Source of the DNA: JBBQED01 sp038320345
Lineage (GTDB): Bacteria > Bacteroidota > Bacteroidia > AKYH767-A > OLB10
Length of the DNA stretch: 64,000 bases
Assembly: GCA_038320345.1 (NCBI GenBank)
Contig: JBBQED010000012.1
Location: 1 to 64,000 of the forward strand
Direction: 5' to 3'
The position numbers and the translations under genes are program-made. Below, piece after piece: positions 7,517 through 16,086 of the stretch. The notes beneath the pieces are model-generated. The model worked only from the letters and a program-made list of their open reading frames with translations, had not been told where the DNA came from and made no database searches. Numbering within the stretch: position 1 is the stretch's first letter; each line of letters begins with the position of its first letter.

Positions 7517-8704
7517 ATGGCAAAAGAGAAATTTGATCGCTCCAAACCTCACGTTAACATCGGAACGATCGGTCACGTAGATCACGGTAAGACCACTCTG
7601 ACTGCTGCAATTACCAACGTACTTGCTCAATCAGGTCTGGCAGAAAAGAGGGATTTCGCCTCAATTGACAACGCTCCTGAAGAGAAAGAGCGTGGTATTA
7701 CAATTAATACAGCTCACGTTGAGTACCAAACTGTAAACCGTCACTACGCTCACGTTGACTGTCCAGGTCACGCGGATTACGTAAAGAACATGGTTACAGG
7801 TGCTGCTCAAATGGATGGAGCGATCCTCGTAGTTGCTGCTACTGACGGTCCTATGCCTCAAACTCGTGAGCACATTCTTTTGGCTCGCCAGGTTGGAGTT
7901 CCTAAGATCGTTGTTTTCATGAATAAAGTGGATATGGTTGACGACGTAGAACTTTTAGATCTCGTTGAAATGGAAATCCGTGAATTACTTTCTTTCTACG
8001 ATTATGATGGTGATAATACTCCTATCATCCGTGGTTCTGCCTTAGGTGGTCTGAATCTGGATGCTACTTGGATGCCTAAAATTCTTGAATTGATGGAAGC
8101 TGTGGATACTTTTATTCCAATTCCTCCAAGAATGGTTGAACTTCCTTTCTTGATGCCGATTGAAGATGTGTTCTCTATCACTGGTCGTGGTACAGTAGCA
8201 ACAGGTCGTATCGAGCGTGGTGTAATCAACTCTAACGATTCAGTTGAAATCATCGGAATGCAATCTGAAAAACTTACTTCTACCGTTACAGGTGTGGAGA
8301 TGTTCCGTAAGATTCTTGACCGTGGTGAAGCTGGTGATAACGTAGGTCTGCTCCTCCGTGGTATCGAGAAATCTGATATCCGTCGCGGAATGGTAGTTGC
8401 GAAGCCTGGTTCAATCACACCTCATACTAAATTTAAAGCTGAGATTTACGTTTTGAAGAAAGAAGAAGGTGGTCGCCACACTCCTTTCCATCAAAAATAT
8501 CGCCCTCAGTTCTACATGCGCACAACTGACGTTACTGGAGAAATTACTCTTCCAGAAGGACGTGAGATGGTGATGCCTGGTGATAACGTTACTATCACTG
8601 TGGAACTGATCCAACCAGTAGCAATGGATAAAGGTCTTCGTTTCGCTATCCGCGAAGGTGGACGTACCGTTGGTGCAGGTCAGGTGACTGAAATTATCGC
8701 TTAA
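7517..8704 (+). CDS. tuf: translation elongation factor Tu
   Basis: The 395-residue protein is a full-length EF-Tu. G1 is GHVDHGKT (residues 19-26), G3 is DCPGH, G4 is NKVD, and beta-barrel domains II and III follow (GRGTVATGR; the C-terminus RTVGAGQVTEI). It brings aminoacyl-tRNA to the ribosome with GTP hydrolysis. No Shine-Dalgarno precedes the ATG, as usual in this phylum. Four tRNA genes lie upstream, as at E. coli tufB. A perfect 22-base palindrome follows the stop codon. Confidence 0.99.
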   Translation: MAKEKFDRSKPHVNIGTIGHVDHGKTTLTAAITNVLAQSGLAEKRDFASIDNAPEEKERGITINTAHVEYQTVNRHYAHVDCPGHADYVKNMVTGAAQMDGAILVVAATDGPMPQTREHILLARQVGVPKIVVFMNKVDMVDDVELLDLVEMEIRELLSFYDYDGDNTPIIRGSALGGLNLDATWMPKILELMEAVDTFIPIPPRMVELPFLMPIEDVFSITGRGTVATGRIERGVINSNDSVEIIGMQSEKLTSTVTGVEMFRKILDRGEAGDNVGLLLRGIEKSDIRRGMVVAKPGSITPHTKFKAEIYVLKKEEGGRHTPFHQKYRPQFYMRTTDVTGEITLPEGREMVMPGDNVTITVELIQPVAMDKGLRFAIREGGRTVGAGQVTEIIA

Positions 8705-8728
8705 TTATAACATACCTTAACAATGTGT

Positions 8729-8750
8729 GTCCCGACAATATTGTCGGGAC
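8729..8750 (+). repeat. perfect palindrome / stem-loop after tuf
   Basis: A 22-base perfect palindrome (GTCCCGACAAT and its complement) starts 24 bases after the tuf stop. As RNA it forms a 9-bp stem with an ATAT loop. No T-run follows directly, so it could be a processing or mRNA-end signal rather than a classic terminator. Confidence 0.6.
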
Positions 8751-8847
8751 TCACTTGTTTAAAAAAGTTCCGGAAAATGGCTCTTTTTTCTCTTGAAAAA
8801 AGTGTAAGTGCATCACCGGAATGAGCGTAGCTCAGCAAAGAGAATAC

Positions 8848-8920
8848 ACGGGTGTAGCTCAATTGGTAGAGTAGTGGTCTCCAAAACCATTGGCTGGGAG
8901 TTCGAGTCTCTCCACCCGTG
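8848..8920 (+). tRNA. tRNA-Trp (anticodon CCA)
   Basis: A 73-base cloverleaf. ACGGGTG pairs with CACCCGT, the anticodon loop is CTCCAAA (CCA), and the T arm has GTTCGAGTC; the discriminator is G. Its place just before secE is conserved in many bacteria. No rpmG lies between tuf and secE here. Confidence 0.96.
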
Positions 8921-8968
8921 CTGCGTATCTCACTTAAAACAGGTTAACACCTTTAGTTTCTAAATATT

Positions 8969-9163
8969 ATGCAAAAGATCAGAGCCTACGTTCAGGATTC
9001 ATACAATGAACTGATGCACAAAGTTTCATGGCCTACCTGGAGTGAATTACAGGGTAGCGCAATCGTTGTGTTGGTTGCAACCCTGATTTTCGGGGTGGTA
9101 ATCTTCCTCATTGATGCTCTTTTCCAGGGTTCATTACACTTGGTTTATAACATGTTTGCTTAA
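8969..9163 (+). CDS. secE: preprotein translocase subunit SecE
   Basis: The 64-residue protein is the minimal single-span SecE: an amphipathic N-terminal helix with the conserved VSWPTWSEL segment, then one membrane helix (about residues 27-50) and a short tail. It clamps SecY in the SecYEG channel. nusG follows after 6 bases, and tRNA-Trp ends 48 bases upstream. The pair secE-nusG before rplKAJL is the standard bacterial order. Confidence 0.95.
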   Translation: MQKIRAYVQDSYNELMHKVSWPTWSELQGSAIVVLVATLIFGVVIFLIDALFQGSLHLVYNMFA

Positions 9164-9169
9164 TCTGTC

Positions 9170-9727
9170 ATGGCTGAAATAACCACCGGAAGTAAAAAGT
9201 GGTATGTGATCCGTGCCATCAGCGGGAAAGAGAAAAAGGTAAAACAATACCTTGAATCTGAAATCCTGCGTGCTGGTTTACAGGATTACGTGTCCCAAGT
9301 ACTGATCCCAATGGAGAAGTATTACCAGATCAAAGACGGTAAAAAAGTAAGTAAAGAAAGAAGTTTCTATCCAGGATATATCCTGATAGAAGCAGAATTA
9401 GTTGGGGAGATTACACACATCATTGAAAGTACTACTGGTGTAATCGGATTCCTCGGCGCTAAAGGTCAAGCACCTGCACCACTTCGGAATTCAGAAGTGA
9501 ACCGTATCCTCGGTAAAGTAGATGAACTCGCAGATAGCGAAGAGATAATTAATATCCCATTCGTAGTTGGTGAAACAGTGAAAGTAGTAGATGGTCCTTT
9601 TAATAGCTTCTCCGGAGTGATAGAAGAAGTGAATGAAGAAAAGAAAAAGCTGAAGGTAATGGTGAAAATTTTCGGAAGAAAGACACCACTCGAGCTCAGC
9701 TATATGCAAGTAGAAAAAGAATCGTAA
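9170..9727 (+). CDS. nusG: transcription termination/antitermination factor NusG
   Basis: The 185-residue protein has an NGN domain (KKWYVIRAISGKEKKV at the start; FYPGYILIEA in the middle, binding the RNA polymerase clamp) and a C-terminal KOW domain (VKVVDGPFNSFSG). It couples transcription with Rho or with the ribosome. Length is normal, with no insertion of the extended NusG type. It is 6 bases after secE and 97 bases before rplK; a stem-loop sits in that gap. Confidence 0.97.
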   Translation: MAEITTGSKKWYVIRAISGKEKKVKQYLESEILRAGLQDYVSQVLIPMEKYYQIKDGKKVSKERSFYPGYILIEAELVGEITHIIESTTGVIGFLGAKGQAPAPLRNSEVNRILGKVDELADSEEIINIPFVVGETVKVVDGPFNSFSGVIEEVNEEKKKLKVMVKIFGRKTPLELSYMQVEKES

Positions 9728-9742
9728 GGTTGATCTGATTCA

Positions 9743-9779
9743 TTCTTTTTCCCGAAGGCTTCCACCAGGGTAAAAAGAA
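9743..9779 (+). promoter_or_regulatory. stem-loop in the nusG-rplK gap
   Basis: The left arm (9743-9753, TTCTTTTTCCC) pairs with the right arm (9768-9779) over 11 bp with one bulged T; the loop has 14 bases. Position just before rplK fits a site for L1 or L11 autoregulation or an mRNA processing site; this is inference. Confidence 0.4.
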
Positions 9780-9824
9780 CTTCTTTGAATTAGAAAGATC
9801 TCCGACATAACAACAAGAACAAAA

Positions 9825-10268
9825 ATGGCAAAGGAAATAGGCGCACTGATTAAACTGCAAGTGAAAGGCGGCGCAGCTAATCCGGCACCTCCAATCGGAC
9901 CTGCATTAGGAGCGAAAGGGGTTAATATCATGGAATTCTGCAAGCAGTTCAATGCTCGCACCCAGGAAAGAGCCGGACAAATTCTGCCCGTTATCATTAC
10001 GGTTTATACTGATAAATCATTCGAATTTATCATTAAAACACCTCCGGTTTTCATTCAATTGATGGAAGCCGCTAAAATTCAGAAAGGTTCTGCTGAATCC
10101 AATAGGAAGAAAGTAGGTACCGTTACTTGGGACCAAGTTCGCAGTATTGCCGAAGGCAAAATGGTGGACATGAATTGTTTTACCATCGAATCAGCAATGA
10201 AGATGGTAGCCGGTTCAGCACGTAGTGCAGGTATCAATGTAGAGGGTGCTGCTCCCTGGATTCAGTAA
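9825..10268 (+). CDS. rplK: 50S ribosomal protein uL11
   Basis: The 147-residue L11 shows the N-terminal motif LQVKGGAANPAPPIGPALG, a proline-rich hinge, and the C-terminal RNA-binding domain ending near the lysine/serine helix. It forms the GTPase-associated centre with 23S rRNA and the L10-L7/L12 stalk. It is followed by rplA after 77 bases. A spaced inverted repeat (GATATCGT and ACGATATC) lies in that gap. Confidence 0.98.
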   Translation: MAKEIGALIKLQVKGGAANPAPPIGPALGAKGVNIMEFCKQFNARTQERAGQILPVIITVYTDKSFEFIIKTPPVFIQLMEAAKIQKGSAESNRKKVGTVTWDQVRSIAEGKMVDMNCFTIESAMKMVAGSARSAGINVEGAAPWIQ

Positions 10269-10345
10269 TCACCAATCGGATATCGTAGTCCGCTCGCTGC
10301 TTCCCGTGGCAACGATATCTAAAATTTCAAACTCAGATTCAAACA

Positions 10346-11041
10346 ATGGCTAAGTTAACTAAGAACCAAAAGGTTGCTTACTCGAAGGTGGACGTAAACA
10401 AAGCGTATACCCTGCAGGAAGCTTCGAAAATGGTGAAGGATATCACTTTTACGAAATTCGATGCTTCAGTTGATCTGAACGTTCGTTTGGGTGTTGATCC
10501 ACGTAAAGCCAATCAAATGGTTCGTGGAATCGTTACCCTTCCGCACGGTACAGGAAAAACAGTTCGGGTATTGGTGCTTTGCACTCCCGAAAAAGAGCAG
10601 GAAGCCCGTGAAGCCGGAGCTGATCATGTGGGTCTAGATGATTATATCGCAAAAATCGAAAGCGGTTGGACCGATGTAGATATCGTGATCACCATGCCTA
10701 GCGTAATGGCTAAAGTTGGTAAACTGGGTAAAATCCTTGGACCACGTAACCTCATGCCAAACCCTAAAACCGGTACCGTTACTAACGATATTGGAAAGGC
10801 TGTAACAGAGGTGAAAGGTGGTAAAATCGACTTCAAAGTGGACAAAAGCGGAATTATCCATGCCTCTATTGGCAAGGTGAGCTTCGAACCACAAAAGCTG
10901 CTCGAAAATGCACAAGAATTACTCTCCACAATCGTAAAGCTCAAACCTTCTGCTGCTAAAGGTACCTACATGAAAAGTTTGTACATCAGCAGTACTATGA
11001 GCCCCGGAATTAATATTGATGCAAAATCAATAGCCGGGTAA
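10346..11041 (+). CDS. rplA: 50S ribosomal protein uL1
   Basis: The 231-residue L1 has the conserved LGVDPRKANQMVRG and the signature LGKILGPRNLMPNPKTGTV. It forms the mobile L1 stalk at the E site, and in many bacteria it represses its own operon by binding the mRNA. rplJ follows after 27 bases, too short a gap for a classic L10 leader. Confidence 0.98.
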   Translation: MAKLTKNQKVAYSKVDVNKAYTLQEASKMVKDITFTKFDASVDLNVRLGVDPRKANQMVRGIVTLPHGTGKTVRVLVLCTPEKEQEAREAGADHVGLDDYIAKIESGWTDVDIVITMPSVMAKVGKLGKILGPRNLMPNPKTGTVTNDIGKAVTEVKGGKIDFKVDKSGIIHASIGKVSFEPQKLLENAQELLSTIVKLKPSAAKGTYMKSLYISSTMSPGINIDAKSIAG

Positions 11042-11068
11042 ACATTATTCACAATCCGATCCGTCAAA

Positions 11069-11590
11069 ATGACCAGAGAAGAAAAAAATCAGATCATTGA
11101 TAACCTGGTAGGGGAACTCAGCCGTTATAGCAGTTTCTATATCACCGATATCTCTGCTCTGCCATCCGACAAAACTAGTAAGCTCCGCCGCCTCTGTTTT
11201 AACAAGCAGGTAGGACTTACGGTTGCGAAGAATTCCCTGATCAAAAAAGCCCTAGAAAAAATCGAAGGAGATTTCAGCGAATTAGTACCTACCCTGAAAG
11301 GCTTCTCAGCCATCATGGTTGCTGAATTTCCGAATGTACCGGCTAAATTGATTAAAGAATTTCGTGCAACTAGCGATAAGCCTTTGCTGAAGAGCGCTTG
11401 TATCGACGGGGGAATTTACGTTGGCGATAATCAGCTCGATGCTCTTGCATCCCTGAAAACTAAAGACGAACTCGTTGGCGATATCATTGGCCTTCTGCAA
11501 TCTCCTGCTAAAAATGTTATCAGTGGCCTCAAAGGTCAAGGTGGCAAACTGGCAGGAATCCTCAAAACACTGGAAGAAAGAGCAGCCTAA
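11069..11590 (+). CDS. rplJ: 50S ribosomal protein uL10
   Basis: The 173-residue L10 starts with the conserved EEKNQIIDNLVGEL helix. It has VGLTVAKNSLIKKAL, which binds 23S rRNA, and a C-terminal alpha helix that carries L7/L12 dimers. It is the base of the ribosomal stalk. rplL starts 72 bases downstream. The 27-base gap to rplA leaves no room for the long L10-binding leader seen in E. coli. Confidence 0.97.
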   Translation: MTREEKNQIIDNLVGELSRYSSFYITDISALPSDKTSKLRRLCFNKQVGLTVAKNSLIKKALEKIEGDFSELVPTLKGFSAIMVAEFPNVPAKLIKEFRATSDKPLLKSACIDGGIYVGDNQLDALASLKTKDELVGDIIGLLQSPAKNVISGLKGQGGKLAGILKTLEERAA

Positions 11591-11662
11591 TCCGCTCGCT
11601 ACTTAGATCTAGAACATCATTCAAACAAACATTCACTAGTAACCTTAAAAAAAGATAATAAA

Positions 11663-12034
11663 ATGGCAGACCTGAAAGCTTTCGCTGAACAGTTAGTTAA
11701 CCTGACTGTTAAAGAAGTTCAAGAACTCGCACAAATCCTTAAAGATGAATATGGCATTGAGCCAGCCGCTGCTGCTGCAGTTATGGCTGCTCCTGCTGCT
11801 GGTGCTGCAGCAGTTGAAGAGAAAACTACGTTCGACGTAATTCTCAAAGCTGCCGGTGCTAATAAACTCGCAATCGTGAAAATGGTAAAAGACCTTACTG
11901 GTCTTGGTCTGAAAGAAGCGAAAGATCTCGTTGACGGTGCTCCAAAGCCTGTTAAAGAAGGCGTTTCTAAAGAAGAAGCGAATTCTCTCAAGCAACAGCT
12001 TGCTGACGCTGGTGCTGAAGTTGAGGTTAAGTAA
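11663..12034 (+). CDS. rplL: 50S ribosomal protein bL12
   Basis: The 123-residue L7/L12 has an N-terminal dimerisation helix, an alanine-rich hinge (about residues 35-50, AAAAAVMAAPAAGAAA) and a C-terminal factor-binding domain with LVKMVKDLTGLGLKEAKDLVDGAP-like sequence. Several copies sit on L10 and recruit EF-Tu and EF-G. A long hairpin with a T-run begins 18 bases after its stop codon and separates it from rpoB, which would allow more L12 than RNA polymerase to be made. Confidence 0.98.
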   Translation: MADLKAFAEQLVNLTVKEVQELAQILKDEYGIEPAAAAAVMAAPAAGAAAVEEKTTFDVILKAAGANKLAIVKMVKDLTGLGLKEAKDLVDGAPKPVKEGVSKEEANSLKQQLADAGAEVEVK

Positions 12035-12051
12035 TTGACCATCAAGCACTC

Positions 12052-12101
12052 AATAGACCTGTTCCACCAGTAGGGTGGAGCAGGTCTATTCCCATTTTTT
12101 T
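12052..12101 (+). terminator. terminator/attenuator between rplL and rpoB
   Basis: A 17-bp stem with one G-T pair (12052-12068 with 12074-12090), a 5-base loop (AGTAG) and, four bases later, seven T residues (12095-12101). The gap to the rpoB start is under 60 bases and shows no good promoter, so partial termination with read-through is the likely role, as at the E. coli rplL-rpoB attenuator. Confidence 0.85.
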
Positions 12102-12159
12102 ACTGTTGCAAAACAGCATCCTACGAATGGTTGTTCTATAAATTAAAAACTCCTTCGCC

Positions 12160-15100
12160 TTGACAAACAAAACAAGTCTCACTACTGAAAAATCTGCTAC
12201 TAGCAGGATCAATTTCAGTAAGAGTAAACATCCCTTCGAATACCCTGATTTTCTTGAGGTACAGTTGAAGTCGTTCAAAGACTTCTTCCAGTTGGAAACA
12301 ACATCCGATAACCGGACTCAAGAAGGGCTTTATAAGGTTTTCAGTGAAAATTTCCCAATCACCGATTCCCGTAATAACTTCGTTCTGGAGTTCCTTGATT
12401 ATTTCGTAGATCCACCCCGTTATTCCATTGAGGAATGTATCGAGCGTGGATTAACGCACAGTGTGCCGCTGAAAGCTAAGCTGAAGCTCTACTGTACAGA
12501 TCCGGAACATGAGGACTTCGAAACAATCGTACAGGACGTTTACCTAGGAACAATTCCTTACATGACTCCGAAGGGTACCTTCGTGATGAATGGTGCCGAA
12601 CGCGTTGGGGTATCACAGCTTCACCGTTCCCCAGGAGTGTTCTTTGGTCAAAGCCGTCATGCTAACGGAACCAAATTGTATTCTGCACGCGTTATTCCGT
12701 TTAAAGGTTCGTGGATCGAATTTGCAACGGATATCAATAACGTGATGTATGCATACATCGACCGTAAGAAAAAATTCCCTGTTACAACTCTCCTCCGTGC
12801 TATCGGTTTCCAAACAGATAAAGATATCTTGGAAATCTTCGGATTGGCAGATGAAGTAAAGGTTAGTAAAGCTGGTTTAAAGAAAGTTGTAGGCCGTAAA
12901 TTGGCTGCAAGGGTTCTGAAAAGCTGGCTTGAAGATTTCGTTGATGAAGATACCGGTGAAGTAGTTTCCATCGAACGTAACGAAGTGATCCTCGAACGGG
13001 AAACCGTTATCGAAGATGATCATATCGATATGATCGTGGATGCAGGTGTGAAATCTATCATCCTGCATAAGGAAGATGCGAATACCAATGACTACGCCAT
13101 CATTTATAATACTCTCCAGAAGGATACTTCCAACTCTGAGAAAGAAGCGGTAGAGCATATTTATCGCCAGTTACGTAATGCTGAACCACCGGATGAGGAA
13201 ACTGCTCGTGGTATCATCGAGAAGTTGTTCTTCTCTGATAAGCGTTATGATCTCGGAGAAGTAGGTCGTTACCGTATCAATCGTAAACTGAAGCTGGACA
13301 TCGCTCAGGAGACTAAGGTACTGACCAAGGAAGATATCATTCATATCATTAAATTCCTGATTCAGCTGATTAATAACAAAGCTGAAGTAGATGATATCGA
13401 TCACTTGAGTAACCGTCGTGTTCGTACCGTTGGTGAACAACTTTACTCTCAGTTTGGAGTTGGTTTGGCACGTATGGCTCGTACAATTCGTGAGCGGATG
13501 AACGTTCGCGATAATGAGGTGTTTACTCCCGCTGATCTGATTAATGCTAAAACATTATCCTCTGTAATCAATTCCTTCTTCGGAACCAATCAGCTGAGCC
13601 AGTTCATGGATCAGACGAATCCGTTGGCTGAGATTACACATAAACGACGCCTCTCGGCATTAGGACCTGGTGGTCTTTCCCGTGAACGCGCCGGTTTCGA
13701 GGTTCGTGACGTACACTATACCCACTATGGTCGTTTGTGTACTATCGAAACTCCTGAAGGACCGAACATCGGTTTGATTTCTTCGCTCTGTGTTTATGCG
13801 AAGATTAATAACCTCGGATTTATTTCTACTCCTTATCTCAAAGTGGAGTCTGGAAAAGTAGATCTGAAAAGTGGTCCGATTTACCTTACTGCTGAAGAAG
13901 AAGATTCTAAGGTGATTGCTCAGGCGATTGCGGATATGGACGATAACGGTCAATTTACTGAACATAAAGTAAAAGCCCGCTTTGAAGGTGACTTCCCAAT
14001 TGTAGATCCCAATGATCTGCATTTGATGGATGTTGCACCGAACCAAATCGCATCGATTGCAGCTTCCCTGATTCCCTTCCTCGAACATGATGATGCGAAT
14101 CGTGCCCTGATGGGATCGAACATGCAACGTCAGGCTGTTCCTTTGCTTCGCCCTCAAGCGCCTATCGTAGGAACTGGTTTAGAAGGTCAAGTTGTTCGGG
14201 ATAGCCGGGTACTGATTAATGCAGAATACCCAGGTGTTGTGGAGTATGTTGATGCCCTCGAAATCCACGTTCGTAATGTACGCAGTGATGAAGAGAAACA
14301 AGTAAGTTTTGATGATGATGTAAAAATTTATCGTCTTACAAAATATCAGAAAACCAACCAGAATACCTGTATCAACCTCAAGCCAATCGTTAAGAAAGGG
14401 GAGAAAGTAAAAGTTGGACAAGTACTTTGTGAAGGCTATGCAACTCAGGGCGGAGAACTTGCACTGGGTCGTAATATGAAAGTTGCTTTCATGCCTTGGA
14501 AAGGGTATAACTTCGAGGATGCCATAGTAATCTCTGAGCGTGTGGTTCGTGAAGATATCTTCACTTCCCTGCACATTGATGAGTATAGCCTTGAGGTACG
14601 TGATACTAAACGTGGTCTCGAAGAGTTAACTGCGGATATCCCTAACGTTAGTGAGGAAGCTACCCGTGAACTCGATGAGCATGGCCTGATCCGTGTGGGT
14701 GCTGAAGTAATCGAAGGAGATATTCTGATTGGAAAGATCACTCCGAAAGGGGAGACTGATCCTTCACCAGAAGAAAAATTACTTCGCGCAATCTTTGGTG
14801 ACAAAGCTGGTGATGTTAAAGATGCTTCTTTGAAAGTTCCACCATCTGTAAAAGGTGTGGTAATCGACAAGAAGTTATTCTCGCGTGCTATTAAAGATAA
14901 AAAAGCTCGTGACGAAGAAAAAAATGTAGTAGCTCGTTTCGACGGAGAACAGGATAAAGAATTAGTGGAGCTAAAAGCAAAACTGATTGATAAATTGTTC
15001 ATGCTGGTAAGTGGTAAAACATCTCAGGGTGTGATGAACGCTTATAAAGAAGCTGTTATTCCTAAAGGTGCCAAGTTCACTCAGAAAATGCTGATTGATC

Positions 15101-15990
15101 TTGATTACAATAATATCAATCCAACTAAGTGGACTACTGATAAGGAGAAGAATGATATGATCACTCGTCTGCTCACGAATTACAACGTGAAGATGAATGA
15201 GATTATCGCTTCTTACAAACGGAAAAAATTCCAGATCCAAATCGGTGATGAATTACCAACTGGAATTATGCAATTAGCGAAAGTTTACATTGCTAAAAAG
15301 CGTAAGCTGAAAGTGGGTGATAAGATGGCTGGCCGTCACGGAAATAAAGGTATCGTTGCGAGAATTGTTCGTGATGAAGATATGCCTTACCTCGAAGACG
15401 GTACACCTGTAGATATCGTACTGAATCCGCTTGGAGTACCATCTCGTATGAATCTTGGACAGATTTATGAAACAGTACTGGCACTCGCTGGACAAAAACT
15501 GGGTCTTAAATTCGCTACTCCAATTTTCGACGGTGCTACGATTGAAGAAATCGATGGCTGGGTTACAAAAGCAGGATTACCAAAGTTCGGTTCAACTTAT
15601 TTGTACGACGGAGGAACAGGAGATCGTTTCGATCAGCCGGCAACAGTTGGAATTATCTACATGCTTAAATTAGGTCACATGGTGGATGATAAGATGCACG
15701 CACGTTCTATCGGACCATATTCTCTCATTACTCAGCAGCCTCTCGGTGGTAAAGCACAGTTTGGAGGTCAGCGTTTCGGTGAGATGGAGGTTTGGGCGAT
15801 CGAAGCATTCGGTGCAGCAAATATCCTTCAAGAGTTACTTACCATTAAGTCAGATGATGTGTTAGGCCGTGCAAAAGCTTATGAAGCAATTGTAAAAGGC
15901 GATAACATGCAACCTCCAGGAATTCCTGAATCATTCAACGTATTGTTGCATGAATTGCAAGGTCTCTGTCTGAAAGTGTCACTCGAATAA
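12160..15990 (+). CDS. rpoB: DNA-directed RNA polymerase subunit beta
   Basis: The 1276-residue protein is full-length RpoB. Seen: the N-terminal EYPDFLEVQLKSF helix, the rifampicin region (FFGTNQLSQFMDQTNPLAE, then HKRRLSALGPGGL), IETPEGPNIGL, and the C-terminal active-site part (GRHGNKG, FGGQRFGEMEVWA). The only plausible start is TTG at 12160: no ATG occurs in frame near the N-terminus and the residues after TTG match the phylum's usual beginning. No Shine-Dalgarno is present. An attenuator precedes it and a stem-loop separates it from rpoC. Confidence 0.98.
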   Translation: MTNKTSLTTEKSATSRINFSKSKHPFEYPDFLEVQLKSFKDFFQLETTSDNRTQEGLYKVFSENFPITDSRNNFVLEFLDYFVDPPRYSIEECIERGLTHSVPLKAKLKLYCTDPEHEDFETIVQDVYLGTIPYMTPKGTFVMNGAERVGVSQLHRSPGVFFGQSRHANGTKLYSARVIPFKGSWIEFATDINNVMYAYIDRKKKFPVTTLLRAIGFQTDKDILEIFGLADEVKVSKAGLKKVVGRKLAARVLKSWLEDFVDEDTGEVVSIERNEVILERETVIEDDHIDMIVDAGVKSIILHKEDANTNDYAIIYNTLQKDTSNSEKEAVEHIYRQLRNAEPPDEETARGIIEKLFFSDKRYDLGEVGRYRINRKLKLDIAQETKVLTKEDIIHIIKFLIQLINNKAEVDDIDHLSNRRVRTVGEQLYSQFGVGLARMARTIRERMNVRDNEVFTPADLINAKTLSSVINSFFGTNQLSQFMDQTNPLAEITHKRRLSALGPGGLSRERAGFEVRDVHYTHYGRLCTIETPEGPNIGLISSLCVYAKINNLGFISTPYLKVESGKVDLKSGPIYLTAEEEDSKVIAQAIADMDDNGQFTEHKVKARFEGDFPIVDPNDLHLMDVAPNQIASIAASLIPFLEHDDANRALMGSNMQRQAVPLLRPQAPIVGTGLEGQVVRDSRVLINAEYPGVVEYVDALEIHVRNVRSDEEKQVSFDDDVKIYRLTKYQKTNQNTCINLKPIVKKGEKVKVGQVLCEGYATQGGELALGRNMKVAFMPWKGYNFEDAIVISERVVREDIFTSLHIDEYSLEVRDTKRGLEELTADIPNVSEEATRELDEHGLIRVGAEVIEGDILIGKITPKGETDPSPEEKLLRAIFGDKAGDVKDASLKVPPSVKGVVIDKKLFSRAIKDKKARDEEKNVVARFDGEQDKELVELKAKLIDKLFMLVSGKTSQGVMNAYKEAVIPKGAKFTQKMLIDLDYNNINPTKWTTDKEKNDMITRLLTNYNVKMNEIIASYKRKKFQIQIGDELPTGIMQLAKVYIAKKRKLKVGDKMAGRHGNKGIVARIVRDEDMPYLEDGTPVDIVLNPLGVPSRMNLGQIYETVLALAGQKLGLKFATPIFDGATIEEIDGWVTKAGLPKFGSTYLYDGGTGDRFDQPATVGIIYMLKLGHMVDDKMHARSIGPYSLITQQPLGGKAQFGGQRFGEMEVWAIEAFGAANILQELLTIKSDDVLGRAKAYEAIVKGDNMQPPGIPESFNVLLHELQGLCLKVSLE

Positions 15991-16003
15991 AACAGCACAT
16001 CAA

Positions 16004-16029
16004 AAGGAGAATCGTAAAAAATTCTCCTT
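16004..16029 (+). other. stem-loop between rpoB and rpoC
   Basis: A perfect 9-bp stem (AAGGAGAAT 16004-16012 with ATTCTCCTT 16021-16029) with an 8-base A-rich loop lies 13 bases after the rpoB stop. No T-run follows. The arm includes a Shine-Dalgarno-like AAGGAG, but 58 bases lie between the stem and the rpoC start, so it is more likely a processing or stability element. Confidence 0.55.
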
Positions 16030-16086
16030 CCACGCTTACCACGATTTCTATAAGTTACAGTTAAACGTCATCACTAAAAAAAGCAC

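Noticed and set aside
8821..8845. tRNA-like fragment (GCGTAGCTCAG) before tRNA-Trp
   Set aside because: Only a D-arm-like match; no acceptor, anticodon or T arm.
10278..10320. Inverted repeat GATATCGT...ACGATATC between rplK and rplA
   Set aside because: Short 8-bp arms with a loop of more than 20 bases; not enough to call a regulatory element.
14445..15002. Open frame of 185 codons antisense to rpoB
   Set aside because: Serine-rich translation without family pattern; rpoB is certain on the other strand. Same for antisense frames over rpoC, rplL and tuf.
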